This document shows, in pieces, positions 8,050 through 16,271 of a stretch of 64,000 bases of DNA. The position numbers and the translations under genes were made by a program. The stretch lies in contig DATMQA010000007.1 of NCBI GenBank assembly GCA_035566895.1, positions 61,164-125,163 on the forward strand, read 5' to 3'. The number at the start of each line of letters is the position of its first letter. The stretch's first letter is position 1. The notes beneath the pieces are model-generated. The model did not search any database. It saw nothing but the letters and a program-made list of their open reading frames with translations, and was not told where the DNA came from. The stretch is from DATMQA01 sp035566895. GTDB lineage: Bacteria > Verrucomicrobiota > Verrucomicrobiia > Limisphaerales > UBA8199.

Positions 8050-9375
8050 ATGAAACGACGCCAATTCCTCAAATCCGTTGCGTTCACCGGGGCCGCTGGA
8101 CTGATTCTTCCCCGCCTAAAGCTTTTCGGCGCCGATGCGCCGAGCAACAAGTTGAACGTGGCCCTGATTGGAACCTGGGGGCGGGGGGAGGCCCACTTCG
8201 GCGGGCTCGCCAGTGAAAACGTTGTCGCTCTCTGCGACATCAATGAGGAACACCTGGCTTACGGCGCGAGGAAATTTCCGAATGCCAAACAGCATTTCGA
8301 TTGGCGTAAGTGCCTCGACCAAAAAGATGTCGAGGCCGTCGTCTGCTGCAGCCTCGACCACACGCATGCCTTTGTCGCCAATTGGTCGATGAACCGGGGC
8401 AAGCACATTTACTGCGAAAAGCCCCTGGCCAATTCCGTCGAGGAAGCGCGCGTCGTTCGCGCCAACTATCTCAAGAACAAGAACAAGCTCGCCACCATGG
8501 TGGGCACGCAGCGGCACGAGTACGAGAATTTCAATCGCGTGCGCGAGTTGATCCGCGACGGCGCCATCGGCCAACTCCAGGAGGTTTCGGCCTGGGGCGA
8601 CCGCAAAATTCCGCGCCCGGGCTATCCCGCCGGCGCCGGCGAGCCCCCGAAGCACATTCATTATGACCTGTGGATTGGCCCCTCGCCGTTCCATCCTTAC
8701 AGTCCGGAATACTTCAAAGGCGGCCCGGGCATGAACTGTTTGTCCTGGAACATGTACTGGGATTTCGGCAGCGGGCAGGTCGGCGACATGGGCAGCCACA
8801 CGATGGACCTGGCCTGGAACGCGCTGGACGCCGAACTGCCGGTTTCGGCCGAGGCCAAGGGCGACGCCTTCAACCCGGACGTCACGCCTGTGAAATTGGA
8901 AATGCATTTCGAGCTCCCGGCCAATTCCTGGCGGCAGGCCATCAAATGTTCGTGGTACCAGGGCGGCGCGCTGCCGGAATCCCCCTCCCGCTATATTGAC
9001 CTCAAGAAGATCGACCACGGGGCGCTCTTCGAAGGCAGCCAGGGCGCGTTGGTCGCCGATTTCACCACCCGGGCGATTTACCCGCTGCGCAACGCCGACT
9101 TCACGTATTACAAGCCGCGCGCCAAAGCCGACCTCCTCCCCCCGGTGGGCAATTTCCAGAAACAGTGGATCAATGCCTGCAAAGGCAGCTTGAAGACCTG
9201 CTGCGATTTCGATTACGGCAGCAAAATGATCGAGATGATGCTGCTGGGGTTGGTGGCCTATCGTGCCGGCAGGAAGATCCAATACGATGGCGCCGCCGGC
9301 AAAGTGATCGACTGCTCGGAAGCCAACGATTTCCTGCGCCGGACTTACCGCGAAGGCTGGACGCTGAACGGGTAG
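8050..9375 (+). CDS. Tat-exported Gfo/Idh/MocA family oxidoreductase
   Basis: The start ATG at 8050 gives a twin-arginine-type signal (MKRRQFLKSVAFTGAAGLIL); the open frame reaches back to 7789 but that part is repeat DNA. The Rossmann fold begins at LNVALIGTWGRGEAHFGGL, with ENVVALCDINEEHL as the second strand. IYCEKPLANSVEEARV carries the E-K-P motif of the family, with lysine in the usual catalytic position. The C-terminal domain contains HYDLWIGPSPFHPYSPEYF, typical of the large Planctomycete/Verrucomicrobial branch. The 441-residue length is normal. These enzymes oxidise or reduce sugars and inositols with NAD(P); the substrate here is unknown. It is convergent with the flavoprotein gene downstream. 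Confidence 0.92.
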   Translation: MKRRQFLKSVAFTGAAGLILPRLKLFGADAPSNKLNVALIGTWGRGEAHFGGLASENVVALCDINEEHLAYGARKFPNAKQHFDWRKCLDQKDVEAVVCCSLDHTHAFVANWSMNRGKHIYCEKPLANSVEEARVVRANYLKNKNKLATMVGTQRHEYENFNRVRELIRDGAIGQLQEVSAWGDRKIPRPGYPAGAGEPPKHIHYDLWIGPSPFHPYSPEYFKGGPGMNCLSWNMYWDFGSGQVGDMGSHTMDLAWNALDAELPVSAEAKGDAFNPDVTPVKLEMHFELPANSWRQAIKCSWYQGGALPESPSRYIDLKKIDHGALFEGSQGALVADFTTRAIYPLRNADFTYYKPRAKADLLPPVGNFQKQWINACKGSLKTCCDFDYGSKMIEMMLLGLVAYRAGRKIQYDGAAGKVIDCSEANDFLRRTYREGWTLNG

Positions 9376-9402
9376 CAAATCGGTTTCTCTTGAACCGGAG
9401 AC

Positions 9403-10839
9403 TCATGCGATTGCAACCTGTTCTTCCTGAACTGGAACGGAGATGGGAGGAACGTTACCAAAGAGTGAGATGAGCCCTTCTGACATGGTCGGATGGGCAA
9501 AGATGGCGTCCCGCAGCGCGGTATAGGGCAGTCCCGCAATCATCGCGACCTGCACGGTGGACATGATTTCTCCCGCCTCCACTCCGAAAACGCTGAATCC
9601 CAGAATGTGATCACTCCTTGTGTCAACGAGGGCTTTCATAAAGCCACGGGTTTCGGACAGCGTTCTTGCCCGCAAGACCGCCGCGAGCGGAATTTTCGCC
9701 AGACGGTACGCCACGCCACGCTCGTTGGCCTCAGTTTCGCTAAGACCGACCCGGGCAAACTCAGGCTCCGTAAAGATGCAGAATGGCACTTGCCGTCCGG
9801 TGGTCACGCGATTGCCGCCCAGGATATTGTTGTGCACGATGTGAAAGTCATTCTCCGAAATGTGCGTAAAGTGCGGGCTGCCGGCACAGTCGCCCGCTGC
9901 CCAGACATTGGGAGCGGTTGTTTCAAGGCGTTCATTCACTTTTACGTACCCGCGCTCGGTTGTTTCCACTCCGGCGAGGTCCAGGCCGATACCGTCGGTG
10001 TTGGGCGTGCGACCTGCCGCGACCAGCAGATGAGTGCCTTCCAGCACGAGTCGCGAGCCTTCGCGGTTAGCGTTCAGTTTCACCGCTTCGCCGGATTTTC
10101 CTTCAACGCTAATAATCCGCGTACTCGTGACCACCTCGATTCCCTCGTCCCTGAACAGTTCGTGAAGAGCTGCCGAGATGTCCTGATCCTCGCGATGGAC
10201 CAGGCGGGTGTTGCGATCAATCACGGTGACGCGGCTGCCAAAGCGGTGCATGGCTTGCGACAACTCAAGGCCGACAAAGCCGCCTCCGAGCACGAGGAGA
10301 TGTCCTGGAATGCGGTCGAGTTCCAGAGCTTCGATGTGGGTCAAGGGCTTTGACTCAGCCAAACCTGGAGTAGGATCGATGGTAGCGCGGGTTCCCGTGT
10401 TGATGAGGACTCGCTTTCCGCGGATGAACCGCGTGGTTCCTTCGGCAGAAGTAACCTCGACGGTTTTAGGTCCGACAAAGCGTCCGGAACCCATGACCAG
10501 TTCGGCTCCGCTTTTTTCGTATAAATCGAGATGGATGTCCACCAGGCTGGTGACCATCTTGCGCTTGCGCTCACGCACGGCTGGCATGTTGATTTTCCAG
10601 TTATCTTTGGTGATCCCGAATTCCTCGCTGCGTCGAAAGTAAGAAGCAACCTGTGCGCTATGGATGATGTTCTTGCTCGGAAGACAGGCGATGTTGGGGC
10701 AGGAACCTCCGATATATTTTCTTTCAATGACCGCGGTCTTCATCCCCTCTTTGGCCAGGGTCCAGGAGAGCAGTTTGCCGGCCGCCCCGCTGCCCAGCAC
10801 GAGGAGGTCGTATTCTTCCGGTGAGGTTGGTGTTTTCAT
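9403..10839 (-). CDS. Mercuric-reductase-like FAD-dependent disulfide oxidoreductase
   Basis: The 478-residue product is a class I pyridine-nucleotide disulfide oxidoreductase. EYDLLVLGSGAAGKLLSWTL is the FAD-binding fold, GGSCPNIACLPSK the redox-active C-x4-C, GHLLVLGGGFVGLELSQA the NAD(P)-binding fold, VWAAGDCAGSPHFTH the second FAD motif, and AHPTMSEG the C-terminal His-x4-Glu pair. All catalytic elements are intact. The N-terminal HMA domain and C-terminal vicinal Cys pair of true MerA are absent, so mercury reduction is unlikely. Substrate is unknown. I chose ATG 10839; a GTG at 10860 would add 7 residues. It follows the SDR gene by 45 bases and is probably its operon partner. Confidence 0.87.
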   Translation of the reverse strand: MKTPTSPEEYDLLVLGSGAAGKLLSWTLAKEGMKTAVIERKYIGGSCPNIACLPSKNIIHSAQVASYFRRSEEFGITKDNWKINMPAVRERKRKMVTSLVDIHLDLYEKSGAELVMGSGRFVGPKTVEVTSAEGTTRFIRGKRVLINTGTRATIDPTPGLAESKPLTHIEALELDRIPGHLLVLGGGFVGLELSQAMHRFGSRVTVIDRNTRLVHREDQDISAALHELFRDEGIEVVTSTRIISVEGKSGEAVKLNANREGSRLVLEGTHLLVAAGRTPNTDGIGLDLAGVETTERGYVKVNERLETTAPNVWAAGDCAGSPHFTHISENDFHIVHNNILGGNRVTTGRQVPFCIFTEPEFARVGLSETEANERGVAYRLAKIPLAAVLRARTLSETRGFMKALVDTRSDHILGFSVFGVEAGEIMSTVQVAMIAGLPYTALRDAIFAHPTMSEGLISLFGNVPPISVPVQEEQVAIA

Positions 10840-10884
10840 ATGATCAGAGAATTTGTTCACAGAATGTTCTTTTGGTTGCCGGAG

Positions 10885-11652
10885 TCATTGCGCCAGGTAG
10901 CCGCCGTCCACGGCAATGTCGGTTCCGGTGACAAACGACGCCTCCGGAGAAGCAAGCCATACCACCGCAGCAGCAACTTCCTCGGGCGCTCCAAAGCGTC
11001 CAACCGGGTGCTGGTTCTCCCACCATTTCCTGGCGTCACTTTCTCCGTCGCCGAGCATGCGCCCGATCATCTCTGTCTGGATCGTGCCCGGGGACACCGT
11101 GTTTACGCGGATGCCTTTTTTGGCGAATTCCAGCGCGGCGCTCTTGCTCAAGCCGTTAACCGCGTGTTTGCTGGCCACATAAACACCCGCTCCCGCCAAA
11201 CCGATCTGCCCGGCGATGGACGAGGTGTTGACGATCGAGCCGCCGCCATTGCGTAACATGGCTGCCGCCTCGTGTTTCATTGAGAGCAAAACACCTTTCA
11301 CGTTGATATCGAAAACTGCCTGGTAATGCTCGGGGGTCTGCGTCTCCGTCGTGAGGCCCATCTGGCCTTCAGTTCCGGCATTGTTAAACGCGATGTCCAG
11401 CCGGCCGAAGGTGGCCACGGTCTTATCCACCAGCGCCTTCACGTCAGCTTCGCGGCTGACATCCGTTTTGACGAACAGGGCTTTGCCACCTCCCTTTTCG
11501 ATGGTTTCCACAACCGCCTGTCCTTCACTTTCGCGCCGGCCGGCAATAACGACCTTTGCTCCCGCTTTGGCAAGCGCCAGGGCCGCGGCCTTGCCGATGC
11601 CCGATGTTCCGCCGGTGACCACTGCGACTTTGTTTTCCAGTGAACCATTCAT
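10885..11652 (-). CDS. SDR family glucose/alcohol dehydrogenase-like oxidoreductase
   Basis: The ATG at 11652 is preceded by GGAAAGGATTGAGT, a good ribosome binding site; an in-frame start at 11694 is less likely. The 255-residue classical short-chain dehydrogenase has VAVVTGGTSGIGKAAAL (Rossmann TGxxxGIG), IAFNNAG, the catalytic IVNTSSIAG Ser, the YVASKHAV Tyr-x3-Lys pair, and VSPGTIQTEM. The substrate is not predictable. The gene is transcribed divergently from a LysR regulator 135 bases away, which probably controls it together with the downstream flavoprotein gene. Confidence 0.9.
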   Translation of the reverse strand: MNGSLENKVAVVTGGTSGIGKAAALALAKAGAKVVIAGRRESEGQAVVETIEKGGGKALFVKTDVSREADVKALVDKTVATFGRLDIAFNNAGTEGQMGLTTETQTPEHYQAVFDINVKGVLLSMKHEAAAMLRNGGGSIVNTSSIAGQIGLAGAGVYVASKHAVNGLSKSAALEFAKKGIRVNTVSPGTIQTEMIGRMLGDGESDARKWWENQHPVGRFGAPEEVAAAVVWLASPEASFVTGTDIAVDGGYLAQ

Positions 11653-11729
11653 ACTCAATCCTTTCCTCTTAGGTTTCATTTTTTTCGGCTCCATGCCGTT
11701 AACATTTCCCCTATCGCACTGTTCCAGAA

Positions 11730-11775
11730 ATCGCTAAAATCGTATGATTCGCTTGTAGTAATCGGATTTGGCGAT
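11730..11775. promoter_or_regulatory. Candidate LysR operator in divergent promoter
   Basis: ATCGCTAAAATC (11730-11741) and GATTTGGCGAT (11765-11775) form an imperfect inverted repeat centred in the gap between the divergent SDR and lysR starts. LysR-type regulators commonly bind an extended dyad in such gaps. The position, 13 bases before the lysR start codon, fits autorepression plus activation of the SDR operon. Assignment is by position and symmetry only. Confidence 0.45.
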
Positions 11776-11787
11776 AAGCTTCCAACC

Positions 11788-12699
11788 ATGGAACTTCGCC
11801 ATCTCCGTTACTTTGCCGCCGTTGCCCAATATTTGAACTACACCGAAGCATCGCGTCGCCTCCACGTTGCCCAGCCCGCAATCAGCCAGACCATCCTCGA
11901 CCTTGAAGACGAACTCGGTGTGGAACTGCTGCTCCGCACCAAACGCAGCGTGCAATTGACTGCCGCAGGAACTGCCTTCCTGCGCGAGGCCGAGGAAATC
12001 CTGCGTCGTGCCAATGAAGCCCGGCAGCTCGCCCAGCGAGCGGCGCGTGGCGAGGTCGGCATCTTGGGCATTGGCTTTTTCGGGACCGCCTCTTCCCCGC
12101 TCTTGCCGGCGCTGGTGCAAGCCTATCGGCGCAAATTTCCCAACGTCGAATTGCGCCTGTTTGAGTTGAACCCCGACCAGCAGCTTGCCGCCTTCGACGA
12201 AGGCCGCATCGACTTGGGATTTACGCGGACGCTCCCATCGGACCGTCGCGCGGAATTCGAGGAAGAAGTGGTTTATACCGACCAACTCGCCATTGCGCTG
12301 CCCGCAGCCCACGCCCTTGCCAAGCAAAAAGTCATCCGCTTGAAAAGTTTGGCCGGCGAACCGTTTGTCCAGTTCCACCGCAAAGGCGCCCCTGGTCTGT
12401 TTGACGAAGTCATTGCCGTTTGCCGTCGGGCTGGTTTCTCCCCGCGCATCATCAACGAACCGAATTTTATGGCCACCGCGATGACCTTGGTCGAGAGCGG
12501 ACTCGGCGTGTCGCTCATACCACGCTGCGTGCGGAGTTTGAATCGTTCCCAGGTGGTCATTCGTCCAATCGCGCCAAAGTCGGCTCGCATCCCCTTGTGC
12601 GTCGCCTGGCGCAAATCTACAAACAACCCCGCACTGGCGGCATTCCTGGACATCCTGAGAGCCGCGACGCCGGCAATCCGAACCCAAATGGAGAGCTGA
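11788..12699 (+). CDS. LysR family transcriptional regulator
   Basis: The 303-residue protein has the standard LysR layout. Residues 1-60 form the winged helix (MELRHLRYFAAVAQYLNYTE, then ASRRLHVAQPAISQTILDLE and DELGVELLLRTKRSVQLTAAG). A linker helix leads to a periplasmic-binding-protein-like effector domain beginning at GEVGILGIGFFGTASSPLLP. The effector cannot be named. It is divergent from the SDR/flavoprotein pair, the classical arrangement for a LysR regulator and its target operon. The SLIPRCVRSL and LCVAWRK segments near the end are typical of the benzoate/catechol-responsive (BenM/CatR) branch, but that is a loose resemblance. Confidence 0.92.
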   Translation: MELRHLRYFAAVAQYLNYTEASRRLHVAQPAISQTILDLEDELGVELLLRTKRSVQLTAAGTAFLREAEEILRRANEARQLAQRAARGEVGILGIGFFGTASSPLLPALVQAYRRKFPNVELRLFELNPDQQLAAFDEGRIDLGFTRTLPSDRRAEFEEEVVYTDQLAIALPAAHALAKQKVIRLKSLAGEPFVQFHRKGAPGLFDEVIAVCRRAGFSPRIINEPNFMATAMTLVESGLGVSLIPRCVRSLNRSQVVIRPIAPKSARIPLCVAWRKSTNNPALAAFLDILRAATPAIRTQMES

Positions 12700-12913
12700 A
12701 TTCAGGCTGGTCAGTTGCGGTGCAATGAAGTGCGGAACGGGAATGCGAGGAGAATAGCTACGAGCGCGAAAATCGCAGTCATGCGTCGTGGGTTCAATCC
12801 CGTTGGAATTCATGTTGCCGCCGCGCACGGGTCTGTTCACCGCCGCCCCTGCGGCTTGATGCTCGTCAAGACAGGCGGATTGTGCACGCTGAAACCGCTG
12901 GGGCCCCGGCGCA

Positions 12914-15112
12914 TTACGGCAGCTCGGACGCGCGGTAGAAACGATATGGGAAATTGCTCGCGCTGGAATCGAGCAGGAAAAACAGGTTGGACGGGGCGAC
13001 ATTTGTGTTTAACGAGAGCCAGTTCGAGAAATCCGTCGTCGCTTGGAAGACGTAGGTTTTGCCCGCCAAACCGGATAACTGCGGCTGGAATTGATGGTTG
13101 CTCAGATAGGTCCAGGACGTGAACCGCACCGGCGGCCGAATCGTGAACACACCATTCGTGGCCGCACTGTTGCTAAACCCCGGCTTGAAGGCCTTGGCGG
13201 TTACCGTGGCGCTATTCGTCAGGGTGAACGGCCCCGAATAAGGCAGCGAGTTCGTTGTCGGAATCGAGTTATCCAGCGTGTAATAAATCGCCGCTCCTGG
13301 GGTGGCATCGGTGAACGTCACGGTAACCGAACTGAAGAATGTGCCGCCGTTTGGGGAAATGACGGGCACAGCCGCGATCGTGGAGCCGTACACGGTCAGT
13401 GCCGATTGGCCGCCAACATAGACCTTGCCATTGGCAACGACAGGGAAGGTGAACTTGACAGCCTCCGGCCCCTGGTCGCGGCCGCCGGGGGCCTGGTTGC
13501 TGTTGTAGAGTTCCGTGGCGAGTTGGGCGGCATCATAGGCGTGCAACACCGCCGCGCCATTATATTGCAGGATCCACACGATTCCATTGGCCGCGCCGTT
13601 GGCGGAGATGGCAGGTGTAGCGCCGGGATACCCGAAGGTGATGGAGGACTGGCCAACGAGCGACAGCAGACCATTGGAAAAGATGAAACTCTTCAGGTTG
13701 TCGCCGGCGCCCGCGTAATAGATTTGGCTGTTAAAGTATGCGGGTGGACCAAATGCCCCATATACCGAACCGACCGCTGCGGGCAGGGTCTGCACGATAT
13801 TGTCAGTATTTTGATTGAAATGCCCCATATTATCCCGATCGAGGAGGTAAATTTTGCCTGCCTTTCCGCAACCCACCAGCAGATGCGGATGCCCGGGGCT
13901 GCCGACCGAATCAGGCAGGACGATAACGCCAGAGGAGCCGAGATCGAGGTCCGAGTTGTTTAAGTTGTTCTGATCAAAGGGGGTGAAGTAATCCACAAGC
14001 CTAAGGCCGGGGCTGTTGGTGAGTTTGAAGAAGGAATCTCCATAGTTCGAGTTCGTAGGGAAGCCACTGGCGTTCAGAGTGGTATCGAAGGTCCCGTTTC
14101 CAGTAACGGCGTAAATGTTTCCCTGCCCATCCGCGGCCGGGCCCCCGCCGCTGTGCCAAATTCCACCGCCGCCTCCATTGGGAGTCGAATTGTAAACCGT
14201 AGCCAAGGTGAGAGTTTGGGCGTCGTAGCCGAGCAGCCAACCGTGAAAAGGCCCGTTATCTCCATGCGAGGCGAACGCGATATAGACGATGCCGTTGAGC
14301 AGCAGCAATCCTGGCCGATTCAGTTGCCGCAGCGCATTGAATTTAACCACCCCGCCAATATTGCCGTCGCCGGTGCCCGGCACCGACGGCCCTGACACGT
14401 AGATGTAACTGGTATTAGTGTAGATCGTATCCGCGATCACCACCGGTCCGCCGAATTTTTCCGCTCCGCTCGTCACGTCCAGCGCATGCAGTCGGTGTAC
14501 GCAGTGCGTCGCGCCGCTGACAATCTCTTTGGTCTTGGCCTCGACATAAATGGCGCCGCTGTTCGGGTCAATCACCGGCGTGCTGGTCACGCCAATCTCC
14601 GGTGTGATGTCGGACGAGGCGACATCGCCGCTGGGAACGGTCGTTACTCCTGCGCCATTCAGAAAGCTCACTTTCCAGAGGGGAGCGCCGTCGGCACCGC
14701 TGTTATCGTCGGCATCGAAGGCATAGACGCTGTCATGCTCGGTAACCACGAAGACGACGTTGTGGAGGCCTTTGCCGGGGATCGGAACGTTGGTCAGGAC
14801 CAGCGGTTGGCCGTAAACCTGGCCGTCCAACGCCTGGCTGAAGAGTTTGCCGAAAGTGCTGACATTGATGTTGCCGGGCGTCAGTATCGTTTCGTTGGTG
14901 TTTTGGCCTGTCCGCGCGTTGTCGTTGTGGTAAGTCAGAACTTGGGTTTGGCTGCGGCCACCGACAATGCTCAGGCAAAGCCCGGCGAGCAAGCACAGGG
15001 ACGGGTTGGGTGAAGTGCATCGCCTGACCGACCTAAATCGGCCGAGCCACAATTTGCCGTCATCCGGCACGCGAGAGGTGAGTGTTGAGCTATTCTCGCT
15101 CGGGCCGGGCAT
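12914..15112 (-). CDS. Secreted PQQ-type beta-propeller protein with chitobiase-like C-terminal domain
   Basis: The start ATG at 15112 precedes a positively charged stretch and the hydrophobic segment NPSLCLLAGLCLSIVGG, a plausible though late signal anchor. The frame is open up to 15316 but the upstream part overlaps a transposase remnant. The mature protein opens with QVLTYHNDNARTGQNTNE, typical of verrucomicrobial PQQ-like propellers, and has many blades (VVFVVTEHDSVYAFDADDN, IGVTSTPVIDPNSGAIYVEA, LLLLNGIVYIAFASHGD). Next comes a CHB_HEX_C-type domain (VTVTFTDATPGAAIYYTLD, then VTAKAFKPGFSNSA). It ends in the shared RFYR...P module. No heme-binding CxxCH is present, so PQQ-dehydrogenase activity is doubtful. 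Confidence 0.82.
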   Translation of the reverse strand: MPGPSENSSTLTSRVPDDGKLWLGRFRSVRRCTSPNPSLCLLAGLCLSIVGGRSQTQVLTYHNDNARTGQNTNETILTPGNINVSTFGKLFSQALDGQVYGQPLVLTNVPIPGKGLHNVVFVVTEHDSVYAFDADDNSGADGAPLWKVSFLNGAGVTTVPSGDVASSDITPEIGVTSTPVIDPNSGAIYVEAKTKEIVSGATHCVHRLHALDVTSGAEKFGGPVVIADTIYTNTSYIYVSGPSVPGTGDGNIGGVVKFNALRQLNRPGLLLLNGIVYIAFASHGDNGPFHGWLLGYDAQTLTLATVYNSTPNGGGGGIWHSGGGPAADGQGNIYAVTGNGTFDTTLNASGFPTNSNYGDSFFKLTNSPGLRLVDYFTPFDQNNLNNSDLDLGSSGVIVLPDSVGSPGHPHLLVGCGKAGKIYLLDRDNMGHFNQNTDNIVQTLPAAVGSVYGAFGPPAYFNSQIYYAGAGDNLKSFIFSNGLLSLVGQSSITFGYPGATPAISANGAANGIVWILQYNGAAVLHAYDAAQLATELYNSNQAPGGRDQGPEAVKFTFPVVANGKVYVGGQSALTVYGSTIAAVPVISPNGGTFFSSVTVTFTDATPGAAIYYTLDNSIPTTNSLPYSGPFTLTNSATVTAKAFKPGFSNSAATNGVFTIRPPVRFTSWTYLSNHQFQPQLSGLAGKTYVFQATTDFSNWLSLNTNVAPSNLFFLLDSSASNFPYRFYRASELP

Positions 15113-15290
15113 GGTGGCAACATAACGTGGAGGGATCGGCAAGGCAAGAAAGGTTCCGTTGGGGGCTGGTCGGCGGCGCGGAGACGCCCGGGCGACGAAC
15201 CACCAGTTCGAGCGGCAGGGCGCCCTGGCGCACGCCGCGCATTTTGTTGGAGTGCCAGCCATAGTAACGGACCAAGCAACTGGCGGTTGT
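15090..15290 (-). pseudogene. Remnant of an IS91-type (Y2) transposase
   Basis: The minus-strand frame reads CLVRYYGWHSNKMRGVRQG, then ELVVRRPGVSAPPTSP. R-Y-Y-G-W-x-S-N-x-x-R-G is a recognisable segment of IS91/ISL-type transposases near their C terminus. Only about 60 codons remain, without start or catalytic tyrosines. It overlaps the 5' end of the beta-propeller gene in another frame, so an old insertion may have contributed that gene's leader. Confidence 0.5.
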
Positions 15291-15402
15291 CCAGCTTTCT
15301 TCGAAGTTGGTTCCAACCTACCGCTTGCAGTCGTTCTGTGCTATAGTTCCGCGGGTTCAGGGGAAGGCAACAAGTTCGATTGCCGGGGGCGAGAGGCCGA
15401 CA

Positions 15403-16221
15403 ATGAAAGATTTCATCCACATTGGAATAGCCGCTGCGACTTGTGCCATCGGAGCCGCTCTTGCACTGTCGGCGGCCACAGCGAGGGCCCAGACGAACCT
15501 GGTCGTCAACGGGAGTTTTGAGGCGGGGCCGGCTGGCCAGGGGAAATTTACGGGCTGGGGGTGGCTTGGTCCCTCGGACAACTTCAGCGACTACGGCGTT
15601 ATCCAGTCAACAGCTTCTCCCGACGTGGCCGAGCAGGGCAATTATTACGCCTACTTTCGCGGACATCCGACCGACAATTCGCAGGATTGCCTCGGCACCA
15701 CCGTCAGTCTGAAACCCGGCGCGCTGTACAACATCGGCTACTATCTGGGCACGGACGGCTCGACGCTGGGCACGGGCGCCGCGATGTGGGTGGTGATCGG
15801 CACGTCGTTTGGCATCGACCTGAGCCAGGACATCATGTTGACCGCCTATTTCCCAAATTCCTCCAACGCCCTGCCTTACCAGGAGTTCAGCACCAACTAC
15901 GTGGCCACGACGGCTTCGCCGATCCTGTCGTTTCACGGAATTAACGCCACCAACGGATTGGCCGCGACCAATGCAATCCTGCTGGACAGCGTGTGGGTGA
16001 CGTTGATTTATCCGCCGCTGAACCTGAGCCTGTCCCCTTCCAACCAGCTTGTCTTCACCTGGCCCTACACGAACAGCCCGTACCGGCTGCAAGCCAATGC
16101 TTCGCTCACCACCACGAACTGGATTACCTTGACGAATGTGCCTGCAAACGCCGGCACGAACAACAGGATTGTGCTGCCCGTGGCTGCGGGCCGTCAGTTT
16201 TACCGGCTGACGCTGCCGTAG
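15403..16221 (+). CDS. Secreted jelly-roll (DUF642/CBM-like) protein
   Basis: ATG 15403 gives a signal peptide ending ALSAATARAQ. The mature protein starts TNLVVNGSFEAGPAGQGKFT, the usual opening of DUF642- and CBM-like beta sandwiches, and continues with GNYYAYFRGH, VSLKPGALYNIGYYLGTDG and ILLDSVWVTLI, the strand pattern of such domains. The last 70 residues are the shared RQFYRLTLP-type module. Total length is 272 residues with no catalytic motif. The likely role is binding a carbohydrate or cell-surface component outside the cell. Divergent from the propeller gene across a 290-base gap that holds the transposase remnant and no clear promoter. Confidence 0.75.
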   Translation: MKDFIHIGIAAATCAIGAALALSAATARAQTNLVVNGSFEAGPAGQGKFTGWGWLGPSDNFSDYGVIQSTASPDVAEQGNYYAYFRGHPTDNSQDCLGTTVSLKPGALYNIGYYLGTDGSTLGTGAAMWVVIGTSFGIDLSQDIMLTAYFPNSSNALPYQEFSTNYVATTASPILSFHGINATNGLAATNAILLDSVWVTLIYPPLNLSLSPSNQLVFTWPYTNSPYRLQANASLTTTNWITLTNVPANAGTNNRIVLPVAAGRQFYRLTLP

Positions 16222-16271
16222 CCGCCCCGCCCTCGTGGGAAGCTCTGCTGCTTTTCCAGCGTGAGTGGCGT

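Noticed and set aside
8116..9378. 420-codon open frame on the minus strand across the Gfo/Idh gene
   Set aside because: It is antisense to a gene with clear family motifs; the translation has no recognisable domain and the high-GC third positions explain the open frame.
12780..12815. GGGTTCAATCCC, reminiscent of a tRNA T-arm
   Set aside because: The flanking bases do not pair as a T-stem, and no acceptor or anticodon arm can be drawn upstream.
11734..13002. 422-codon minus-strand frame over lysR
   Set aside because: The LysR helix-turn-helix on the plus strand is typical, and the minus frame has no domain.
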